DNA from: Ochotona curzoniae | Lineage: Eukaryota > Chordata > Mammalia > Lagomorpha > Ochotonidae | DNA length: 64,000 bases | Direction: 5' to 3' | Assembly: GCF_017591425.1 (NCBI RefSeq) | Contig: NW_024466599.1 | Location: 29,922,001-29,986,000 of the forward strand | Shown: one piece after another, positions 23,401-35,400 of the stretch | Layout: each line of letters opens with the position of its first letter | Position numbering within the stretch: the stretch's first letter is position 1 | Translations under genes and position numbers: made by a program | The notes under the pieces: generated by a model | The model's database searches: none | Told to the model about the DNA's origin: nothing | The model's input: the letters and a program-made list of their open reading frames with translations, nothing else

Positions 23401-26400
23401 CAATGGCTGGAGCTGAGCTGATCTGAAGGAAGGAACATGGAACTTCTTCCAGGTCTCCCCCCATGGGTGCAGGAGCTGAAGGACTTGAGCCATCCTCTGT
23501 TGCTTTCCCAAGCCTTAAGCAGGGAGCTGGATGGGAGGTGAAGCAGCAGGGACTCAAACAGCTCCCATATAGGGATACCAGCCTCACAGGTGGAGGTCTT
23601 AGCCTACTTTGCTACTAGGGTGCCTGCCTCTAAAGATACACTTGATATAAGGAAGTTGTGAAACTTCAAGAATATGTGTACTGCTCTACCAGAAAGTAAT
23701 GAACAACAGTACATACTCAGAGGTTCACTGCTGGGTTGTTTGTACAAGAGTAGGAATGGCCTAAAAGAAGAATTTTTAAGTAGTACACATATAAGAATTA
23801 TATTAGCATAATGAAACCTGCCTAAATTTTAACATTAAAAATGATACAATGTAACATCCCATGTCTCCCTTTTTTTTTAAGTGTAAGTATTCTTGTGCAC
23901 GTGGTTGGGAAGAAAACTTGAACAAGTGAAGACAGTTCAGTTAATTGCCAAGCCACAGTTGTGGATAATTGCTTTCTACGAATGTGGTGTACTATTAGTT
24001 TGTTCAGTGTTAAATGGAAAAAGAAAAAGATAGCTTAGGAAAAAGTTTCAAAAATCTTCATGCAATTTGTGTTACTTGCTTGCCAACAAAGTTGTGATAT
24101 TTTTCTGGCTGAAAACTCTTTTTAAAAGTTGATAAAAGTGCTTATTTCTGCTGCTTCACATTTCCTGTATTTAAAGTTATTATTTATAATGCTTTTTAGC
24201 CTTGCCATACATCCTGACAAAATTAGGATTGCAACTGGACAGATAGCTGGCGTGGATAAAGATGGAAGGGTGAGTGGCTGGCACAGTTATATGTGTTCTG
24301 TACTTGGTGATACTACTGTCAGAATTAAATTGTCATTTTATCTATATCTTATGTATTTTGTTTCAAAATTTACCAAAAAATGACTTAAGTAAGCAGGTAA
24401 TAAACAATACAACAACATTTTATTTTTTTAAATATATTTTTATTTTGAATTCTGAATTATGTGGTACAATTTCGTATAGTCTGGGATTCCCCCCCAAACT
24501 CCCACCCCCAACGGATTTCCCCCATTTTACTACAATAATGTAGTCCTTCATAAGGAATCATAATTCTATTAGTTTCTAATTTAAGTGTATCCAAACATTG
24601 TTGGTACAGTGTCAGACAATCCAGCATCCCATTGTCTACACATGTCCAATTGGAAATTCATCTATAATATGAAAGCAGGGATGCATGTTCCAATATTCCC
24701 CCACATCTGCATATGATAGACTCCAGTATTCCATCAGTGTACATTTCCATAATTGAGAAGCCATGAAACCAGGTCAACAACTGGTATGAGTTAGAACAGC
24801 CACAACAACATCAACAACAAATTACAGCACCATGAAAAAACACACCACTGAGTAACCAACACGTGAGTGACAAAAACGAAACACGAAAGAAAAAATCATG
24901 TTGTTTAAGTTTTTTTTTTTTGTAAAATGTAGGTGTTTTCCTTAGAGAAACTATTTTTACTTGTAGTGATGTGAGGTCTGATAAGGATACTACAGTTTCT
25001 CTGAGTTGACAATTTTTGTTTTAAAAATGATTAGAGCAGGTATCACTTAAAAGTATTTCGCCTGCTCCTGAGTAACCTCACAAAGTTCAAGGAAAGTAGA
25101 TTCAAAAGATAAAATTTACATTGGCGCAAGAAAGTCTGGGATTTTATTGTAGGAAGTTTTTCATAGTACACATTTTTCATGAACTTTTGAAGACCTTTGT
25201 GTAGTATTGCCTATTCCTAAGAATCAACACTGAAGATGAAATAATGACTGGTAGATATGGATGAACATGCTCATTACATTCTCACATCAATTTTGAAAGT
25301 AAAAACAAGGAGAGATTATATTGTATATCTTAATAAAAGTTTAACTTTGAGAGAATTATTTAGATCTCTGTATCTAGTTTTCTGTTAAATCAGTAATTTT
25401 AATAGTAACTAAAGTTAATTGGATTTTTAGGTTTCAGTGGCATACTTAAAATGATTTGTGGAGGACCTGTTGCAGTAGCCTAGTGGCTAAAGTCCTTTTC
25501 TTTTATGTGCCGGGATCCTATATGGGCACAGGTTCTATTTTTGGCCGCCTCACTTCCCATCCAGCTCTCTGCTTGTGTCCTGGGAAAGCAGTCAAGGACA
25601 GCCCAAAGCCTTGGGACCCTTCTCCCATATGGGAGACCTGGAAGAGGCTCCAGGCTCCTGGCTTCAGATCAGTGCAGCGCCAGCCATTGTGGCTGCTTGG
25701 AGAGTGAATCATCGGACAAAAGATCTTCCTCTCTCTCCCTCCTCTGTATATCTGACTTTCCAAATAAATAAAGATGTGTGGAGCATAGGAAATATACAAG
25801 TTGTTTGCTGCTACTATTTTCACTGTTATTTTCTTATTTGGGGGATTATGAACAGAATAATAGGTGCTGAAGAACTTCAGAGACATGTGTAAATCTGGCA
25901 GTGATATCCTAATAGGTTTGGGTTCCTCCGTCTTTGTAAAGGTGGTATGTAGTTCTGAGTGGTAGTGGTATTTTTTGTTTGTATCCAACTGAAGACTAGT
26001 GAGTTCTGCTGTCTTGTGTCTTTGCAGCCTCTGCAACCCCATGTCAGAGTGTGGGATTCAGTTAGTTTAGCTACGCTGCAGATTATTGGACTTGGGACTT
26101 TTGAGCGTGGAGTAGGATGCCTGGATTTTTCAAAAGCTGTAAGTAACTTTTTTGTTTGTAAAGAAACAAGGCTGATGAAAGAAGTTAAGTTCAGTTATGT
26201 GTGTTTGAATAAAAAGTGACTCGTAACTGGAAAATAAAGTATTAGCTCTAGTTAATATTATTCCTAAAATATTAGCATATTAGCCCAACTACTGAGCTTT
26301 GATTTGGTTTGGATCCAAGATATTATACTTAGTGGCATCTTGGAACCGAAAAACTCAGTCTTTTTATTCCCTAAAATCATGAATTTTTTTAATAATGCCA

Positions 26401-29400
26401 GGATTTGAAATTTTGTGTCTGATTTCTTCTCCTCCCCCATTTCATGTGCAAAGAGAATTTCATTCCTTTTATGCTTGCAGAGACCAAGACTGGGCCAGGC
26501 TGAAGCCAGTAAGTAACCAGAACTCAGTCAAGGCTTAGGAACTCAGTCAGGGTTTGCACAGAACCATCCCTGTCTGCCTTCATGGTACACTCAGCAAAAG
26601 CTGGAATTGATGGTGGAGCCAGGACTCTCAAATTCATGGAACCCAGAGTGGGGTGTGCGCATCACACAAGATGCCTTAACCGCTACACCAAAAGCCCTCT
26701 GCCTATTTGGTTATTTAAAATCACAGTTGGTAGGCAGCAATATTGAGAGACATGAGAAAACACTTCGAGAAATCTCCCATCTGTTGCTACACTCCCTAGA
26801 TGCTCACAGCAGCTGAAGCTAGGCCTGGGCCACAGCAGAGCCAAGAGACAAACTCATTCCAGGTCGTCTTCGTGGATTGGCAAGGACCCAGTTACTTTAA
26901 ATACCACCTGCTACCTACCAGGTTGCAAATTAGAACCAGGACTTCAGTGGAAAGCAGATGTCCCAAGCAGCAGCTTAACCACTGTGCCATGTGCTTTTCC
27001 CTATGTTTGGCAGTCTGAGGTTTATTCTGAGTGAGGAATAAGACCTGATGTTATTTATGCAAGTGTCCTGTGTTTATGGCCTGGACACAATTGAGCCATC
27101 ACAGCTCTCTGCCCAGATCTGCATTCACAGGAATTTATTGGTAAGGTCCAGTGCAGGGAGCTGAACCCAGACACTCCTGTGTAGGATGTGGGCCTTCTGA
27201 CTGCCATCTTAAATACGAATCCAAATGCCTATTCCAGGATTAGAAATTTTAGATTCAAATATGAAAACTCCCATATGTATTTTTATTGGACCTTTTTATT
27301 TTCTTTAGAATATAGTTATCCACTCATCTTTTTAGTTCTTACCCACCAGCAGCTATATTCTGAATAATGGGAGTAAATACTTGGTTTTTTTTTTTTTTTT
27401 TTTTTTTGCCAAAAATCTCTGTAGTGAGAACTGATTTGTTGTTGATACCGTTGTTACCGTGTCTTGAATTGATTGGTATTCTACCTCTTTGCAGTTGAGA
27501 CAGGTATTCCAAATACAGATTAAAAGAAATGTAAAGTTTTACCCTCCTCAGTACACTCCTCACTACAATGTTTCCATAGACATAAGGCACATACACAGAT
27601 ACTATGAGAATAATTGTTCCATATCATCCATACCTATTTGTCACATAAATTAGGTTAATAAAAGTGATTTCAGAAAAACAGAAGCTTAGTTACATGTTTA
27701 TCTTGTGTATTCATGTGAGCATAAGTTAGGTGTGCCACAGAAAACATTTATCAGCAATCTTTAAAATAGCCATTAGTTTTGCTTATTCCATCAAACTATC
27801 AAACCTTGGTCAGGAACAAAGTAAATTGTGTGTGTCCTTTCCTGCCTACCTCAAAATAACCTTATTGTGCAGCAGGAAGGAAATGTGCCAAAGGGACTGA
27901 AAATATCATCCAGTTAAATTATTTGCTGTCCTTAAATAATGAAGTAGCTAGATGGGATGTTTCATTGCAGGGAAAAAATTAAACATAGAAAGTGAATTTT
28001 TTAAAACAGTTGAGCTTAGCATTTTGGCATAGTGGATTAAGCAGTTGCCTGCAACACTGGCATCTCGTGTGAATGCTGGTTGAAGTCTAGGCTGCTGCAT
28101 TTCCAATCCATCTGTCTGCTAAATAGGATTGGGAAGACAGCAACAACTACTTGGGCCTTTGCTCTGGAAGACTTGGTTGTGGCTCCTGGCACCTGTCTTC
28201 AGACCTATCCAGTCCCAGCCATTGGGACCATCTGGGGAGTGAATTAGTAGATGGAAGATCTCTGTCTCCCCCTGTCTCACTATACCTCTGCTTTTCAAAC
28301 CTTTAAAAATAAGAATCTATGTATTTCTGATAAAACTATAGTTTTAGTAGTGCATTGATTATTTTCTAGAGAGCAGAGTTTAAAGTCTTTTCAGTGACTT
28401 TATTGTTGTAACAGTATTATTTCATAGAAGATGAACGTATTCAGGAATTCTTAAATACCTTTAACTGGTTTTATTTTAGGATTCAGGTGTACATTTATGT
28501 GTTATTGATGACTCCAATGAGCATATGCTTACTGTTTGGGACTGGCAGAAGAAATCAAAAGGAGCAGAAATAAAGGTAAATTTTAAAATACTTGAATTAT
28601 GTATAACATTTAGAATATAATATTTGGTATGTATTTGGAATATTTTCTTAAATTGTATACAGTAAGCCCACTGACCAAATGCTTTATATGTATTGATTTG
28701 TTGTGATTCTTCTGGCGTTACATTGCAGTTACAGAAGATCAGGTAGCCTGGCCACATGAAGTAACTGTAGTGTTTCATGCATTATTATGCCACTGGAATG
28801 CCAAAGCAGATCGATGTCCAATCTCAAAATTGAGTGAAACTTGGCTGCGTTTGTTTCGTAAAGTACATCATTTCATTCCATTGTTAATGCTTTAGAAATT
28901 CAAAGGACAGATTTAATCTTAGCTGTGTGGCTGATATAACTGAAACAACATTTACAGTTTCTCTGGTTTTAATCATATTTATAGAATTAGTGCAGGAAAT
29001 ACTATACCATTTGTAATTGCTGGAGATTGGCATTGCTGCTTTGGTATGGATTGGGATGTAACTTGCAAGAGAAGAGTAAGTTTAGCTTTGCAGATGCCCC
29101 TAGGAGAGTTAGAAAATGGCCTTTTCTCTCTGGTGGCTTTCAAGGAGATTGGAAAAACAGAATGGCTTTGAGAAGATCTTCCGTCACTCCCCAAGTGAAC
29201 GCAATGGTCAATGCTATGCTGATCTGAAGCCAGGAGCCTCTTCCGGGTCTCCCACACGGGTGCAGGGTCCCAAAGTTTTGGGCCGTGCTCGACTGTCTTC
29301 CCGGGTCACAGGCAGGGAGCTGGATGAGAAGTGGGGCTGCTGGGATTAGAACCGGCGCCCATATGGGATCCTGGGCGTGCAAGGCGAGGACCTTAGCCAT

Positions 29401-32400
29401 TGCGCCGGGCCCTGGAAGAAAGATCTTTATCTCTCTTTCTTTTAGTAAATCTTCCTGTTCAGTAAAAATAAATGAATCTTTTAAAAAAAATTCAGATTAG
29501 ATTTTATGGAGCACATATCTATTGTTTATGCAAAGACCCTTGAGCCCAAATGTCACTAATCGAAATGTAAGACTTTTAGCCTCAAGAGAAAAGAAAACAT
29601 TCAAACTAACCCTTTCAAGTCTCATTTTATTTGTATCAGAACATGAAATATTCGATCTTTCTTTTTGTAAGATTGCCTTATTTACAACGTTGGTTTGCAA
29701 AACAAAAATGCTTCAACAGACAAAAGGTTCTTTGTTCAAGTTTCAAAAGTACATGAGGGGGTACAATGCGGTAGCCTAGTGGCTAAAGTCCTTGCCTTGC
29801 ACGGGCTGGGATTCTGTATGGGTGCTGGCTCGTGTCTTGGTGGCCCTGCTTCTCATCAAGTTCCTTGCTTGTGGTCTGGGAATGTAGTCGAGGATGGCCC
29901 AAAGTCTTGGGACCCTGCATCTGTGTGGGAGACCTGGATGATGCTCCAGGTTCCGGGCTTCCGATCTGCTCAGCTCTGGCCACAGCTATTTAACATTTTT
30001 TTCTCTTTTTACAGACAACAAATGAAGTTGTTTTGGCTGTGGAATTTCACCCAACAGATGCAAATACCATAATAACATGTGGTAAATCTCATATATTTTT
30101 CTGGACCTGGAGTGGCAATTCATTAACAAGGAAACAGGGAATATTTGGGGTAAGGATGAAAATATTAGCACTTCATTAGGTATATAAAATAAATTTTAAA
30201 ATTTTTGAGTATAAAATCATGTCAAAGGAAAAACTAAAATTGTCATTTTTTTCATTATAGAAATATGAAAAACCAAAGTTTGTACAGTGTTTAGCATTCT
30301 TGGGCAACGGAGATGTTCTTACTGGAGACTCAGGTGGAATCATGCTTATATGGAGCAAAGCTGCTGTGGAGCCGACACCTGGGAAAGGACCGAAAGGTGC
30401 AGTGTCTTCCTAGTCGTAAATGCCTTGCTGATAGTTCTCACTCAGGGCTGCTGCTGTCCCGGTAGATGTACAGTGTGAGACTGGCCAGCATACCTTTTGT
30501 TTTAAGGTTGATTTGATCTTTTAAAAAAATCATTTATGTAGTTACTCATTAAGTTTGTATAACATACACTTGTTCTGATTGTTCCCTACAGAATGGAGAG
30601 AGATGCTACTAATATTTGTAAATGTTAATTTAAAAAGTATATGTACTCACTTTCCCCTTGGCTAATGGTAGGGTTTCTGGTAAGGCAAAATCTCAAGTTT
30701 ATATGATAAAATGTTATAGGAAAGGAAAAAAGAATGTGCTATTTGGTCTTCTCTCACTTTAGCTCTTCTTCCCAGCCCCAGTGCTATGCTCGGCATTCAT
30801 TCAGTGTCACCTCAAACCAGTCTTGCTCTCTTCTATGGTAGATTGAAGAAAAAAGAAATAGGAAGGGAGCCTGCACGTTGGCACAATGAAGTAAACTTTT
30901 AATTGTGATACCTCATACTGGAGCTCCATTTTGAGTCCTGCCTACTCCATTTCCAGTTCAGCTTCCTGCTAATGCACTTGGGACGGAAGGATGGAGAGAG
31001 ACAGGAAGGGAATATCATTATGTTCTTAGAGTTATATCTACAAATTATATTAAATCTATTAAAAAATATTGTTCCCATATTCTCCAACACTGAGGCAAAT
31101 TTGGGTATAAATGTTGCTTTCCTTAACTTTAGTGTTGTATGTTCCTGTGAGGTACAAGGAGAGATTCTGAGATGTTTATTTTAGTTTTTGTCTGAAAAAC
31201 CTTAGCTGAAGCTGAGCTGATCTGAAGGCAGGAACTTCTTCACCTTAGCACATGCCAAGATCCTATATAGCTCTAGTTTGTGTTCCACTTCCCATCCAAT
31301 TCCCTGCTTGTGGCCTGGGAAAGCAGTTGTGGATGGCCCAGAGCATTGGGACCCTGCACCTGCGTGGGAGCCCCTGAAGAAGTTCCTGGCTTCGGGTCAG
31401 CTCAGCTTCAGCCATTGCAGGCATTTAAGGAGTAAACCAGTGATAGAAGACCTCTTTGTGTCCTTACCTCTTTAAATCTGCCTTTCAGATCAAACCAAAT
31501 CTTTATTTTAAGAAATTGTTTTTCAAGTACTATAATTTCTTACCCTCAGCCTTCAGAAAGAGAATTTTTAGAGGAGGTGAAATATAAAGTGTCACTCCAT
31601 ATGAGTTTAAGCAAAAAAAAAAAAAAAAGGTATATATTCCCACATTATCCCCAGTGCTGGATGCTATAGGCATGTCAGAGAACTGTGTTGCCCCTTAACT
31701 ATCACATTGGTGTAGTTGGAGTAGTTAGTAAAATACTGAAAGTTTCCTCTGCTCAGCACTGCCAGGCCCACCTTTGCCCCAGTGCCTTCCCCAGACTCTC
31801 AATCTGCAAGTAAAACAGGGCATCCATGGCACTGATGACCTCCAGGTGAACAATGGTTAGTAAATAGTAAATAGTAAATAGTATAGCTGTTACCCTAACA
31901 TTAAAGTTAAAGGATTCTTGAGTTCTGACTCCAGCATTGTGATCCTGGAGTATTGACCTCAATTCTAAACTCATGTAATGGCTTCCACAGCTTCTGTGCA
32001 AGATGATCACAAGAGATGGCAAAGTTCTGAAGCTAAAACACACTACACCCTCTTTATCTTTGGAGTTGCTATCACTACTCTTTTTGCTTTTTTGTTGGCA
32101 AATATTTTGAAATATTTTTCAAGTAAATACTGATAAATAAAAATTGTAGTAAGTATTTATTTATTTATTTATTTATTTAGAAGGGGCAACATACAGAGAA
32201 GGAGAGACAGAGAAAGATCTTATGTCTGCTGGTTCACTCCCCAAGTGACTGCAACTGCCAGAACTGAGCCAGTCTAAAACTGGAAGCCAGAAGCTTCTTC
32301 CACATCTCCCGCACAAGTGCAGGATCCCAAGGCTTTGGGCTGTCCTCTACTGCTTTCCCAGGTCACAAGCAAGGAGCTGGATGGGAAGTAGAATGGCTGG

Positions 32401-35400
32401 GATACAAACTGGTGCCCATATGGGATCCCAGCAGATTCAAGGCAAGAATTTAGCCACTAAGCTATTATGCCAGACCCAGTAGTATTCAGTCAAACTTTTC
32501 TGCTGGCGTTGCCAAAAGTACAGTTTCAATTATTGAGTTATGTACAGTTTCTGATTATTTTCTCTGTGATTCTGCTAAAACTTTCTTCCAAAAGGACTCT
32601 GAAGTCTGGCAAAAAGTTATCAGTAGGGGTCAGTGCTGTGGCATTGGTATTTAAGCCACCAACTGCCGTTGGCATTCCATATGGGCACTTGTTCATCTCC
32701 TAGCTGATCCAGCTTCCTACTACTGTGTCTCTGGAAGCAGTGAATGATGGCACCCATGTAGGAGGCCTGGATGAATCTTCTGGCTCCTGGTTTTGGTCTA
32801 GCCCATCCTTAGGCATTGTGGCCATTTGGGAGTGAGCCAGCAGATGTCTCTCTTTGTCTCCCTGTCTGTGTAACTCTGCCTTTCAAATAATTTTAAATTT
32901 TCATTAATGCTTTCCTTTTTCCTTCAACATCTTAGGTGTATATCAGATCAGCAAACAAATCAAAGCTCATGATGGCAGTGTATTCACGCTTTGCCAGATG
33001 AGAAATGGGATGATATTAACTGGAGGAGGGAAGGACAGAAAGGTAATTCTGTGGGATCATGATTTGAATCCTGAAAGAGAAATAGAGGTAAGGATGAAAA
33101 TAGAACAAAATGTTTAAAATATTACACCTTCTAAATGTATCTATTTTGGCTTATGTAGATAACTATTTTTTTTTTAATTAGTATACATTCTTATCATTTC
33201 AGTCCCTTCCAGTGGAAGAGTTTTTTATTGCCTTTAGGATAACCTCATTTAAGAAAAAAGACCATTAACTAAAAATCATCTGAACAAATAAAAAGAATAA
33301 ATAGAATGATTAACTTGCTTATAGTTTATTTCTAAAGTATTTTTAGTAATCTAAAACCAAACATAAAACTTAAAATCCAACAGATGTTCATTGAGTACTT
33401 TTTTAAAAGTCTAAGCATACACATACTTTTTTTTAAACAATTGAATTTTAAACTGAGCCTATGATGATTATTAAAAATCTCTGTATCTGTGTGTGTCCCT
33501 GTTTCATGGCATAGACCAAGTATAACCTTAAAACCTGACCTGTATCCGTGTGCACAAAGTTTGCTGGTTGAACTGATGCCTCTGAAAACACTTCTGGTTT
33601 TTTGGTGACAAATTTTGAATAGGTGCTCAATGCTTTTCTACACATGTACTTTCTAAACACAGTCTATGAATAAGATCCCAGAGGAAACTATTCTTGGGTT
33701 TCTAAGCAGACAGATAATGAAGAAATTGTTTTATTATAACCTTTTAAATTCATAGTGGAAATGCCACTTCCTTTACCATTTATTTTCATCACAGATACCT
33801 GATAGACTTTGTAATCAAAAGCTACACAATGTTGTTTTCTGCTTTCCTTGCCATTTCTAAAATAGATTTGGACTCCGTGCTTAGTGTTTTTAGGAGCAAG
33901 TTTGGATACCATCAAAGAAAAAAAAATTCCAATGTTTCAGATTCATTCTTTGAGATTAATATGACATTGACTAAGAATATATCATATGTAATGCATTACA
34001 GCTGATATTCCATGGAGTGCTCTTAATAATTTTTTTATTTTAAGTTAATAAGACTTCACATTAGGGTCTTGAAGAACACGTGAGGACTAGAAAGAATGTG
34101 TGTTGAGCCTACCTAGAGAGAGGGCAGGGAGTTTGGACCCAGGCTTCATTCCTTCTAATGATGTTTATAATATATATGATACAGTCTGAAATTGATACCC
34201 CAAGGAGTCCTAATGACAGAATAATGTATGATAGCCTTCTTTTGGTGTCCTTAGAGGATTAGTTCCAGAGCCACAGGAAGCCAGAGTCCTTAGACTTTCA
34301 ACTCACTTATCTACAAGTGTACTAAACCTCACGTCCCTTCTCTCTTATACAGTAAGCCATCTCTGTATTCCTTACCAATACAGAGTAAATAATGTGTAAA
34401 CAGTTGTTTCACTGTACTATAATAGTTTATAATGAAAAGGGAAAAATCTGTGTTCAGTACAGACACAGGTTTTTATTTTTTTTAATACTTTACAGCCGTG
34501 ATTGGTTGTATCCAAGATTACAGAATCTATCTATTGCTTTTCAGTTTACAAAGAAATTTCATGTGCTTCAGTTTTATGTTTTGATCCTTAGTTGAGTAGA
34601 TGGGACATACATACTGTTATGTCATATTGCAGATAATTACAGATAAAGACATTTTTCCTATACTGATTGACTTATTACACAGAATACTGTAATATGTTAC
34701 AAAGACTACCTGCTTCATGTGATCTGTTCTTTTTTTTTTTTTTTTGCTAATCCTAACTTAATTCTTGAATCATGTAAATTTAAAGATAACTGAATTCAAG
34801 AATATAAGTGTTACAACATCTGTATAGTAAAATAAACATGTCATTATTGGCGTGGATTGACCAAGATGTGTTCAGATTTGGAATTCTGTCCTTTTCCACT
34901 ACACAGTTGCTTCCAACTATAGATGTAACCTTGAGGTAATAATTAATGCATTTTGATGTGTAAATGGTGACTTTATTCCTTATTTTTCCTAGGTCCCTGA
35001 TCAGTATGGCACAATCAGAGCTGTAGCAGAAGGAAAGGCAGATCAGTTTTTAGTAGGTACCTCACGAAACTTTATCTTGCGGGGAACATTTAATGATGGC
35101 TTCCAAATAGAAGTACAGGTAAGCCAACATCAGCTATTAACTGGATGCTTTTGATGAGACGCTTTCATTCTTCTAACAGCCAGTGCCTTTCCCTTCCAGG
35201 GTCATACAGATGAACTCTGGGGACTTGCCACACATCCCTTCAAAGACTTGCTCTTGACATGTGCTCAGGACAGGCAAGTGTGCATGTGGAACTCAGTGGA
35301 ACACAAGCTGGAGTGGACCAGGCTCGTAGATGTGAGTGAAGCAAATTATGATTAAAATTCTACCCATGGAAACTCTACTAACTGGCAGTTTAGAGTAGCA

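Larger units (their letters stand above)
30397..32935 (+). other. EML4: EML4 intron 13
   Basis: 2.5 kb, the intron in which human variant 1 breakpoints fall. It carries four CSINE-derived pieces, a poly-A run (31614-31628) and a GTAAATA tandem at 31858-31881. The segments 30480-30865 and 31640-32150 hold no repeat I can name. Confidence 0.85.

Noticed and set aside
24489..24523. C-rich runs taken as a CpG island or promoter near exon 9
   Set aside because: No CpG enrichment; the runs belong to an antisense L1 3'UTR.
31858..31882. Three tandem GTAAATA units taken as a CRISPR-like or regulatory array
   Set aside because: Too short and AT-rich; simple replication slippage explains it, and CRISPR arrays do not occur in mammalian nuclear DNA.
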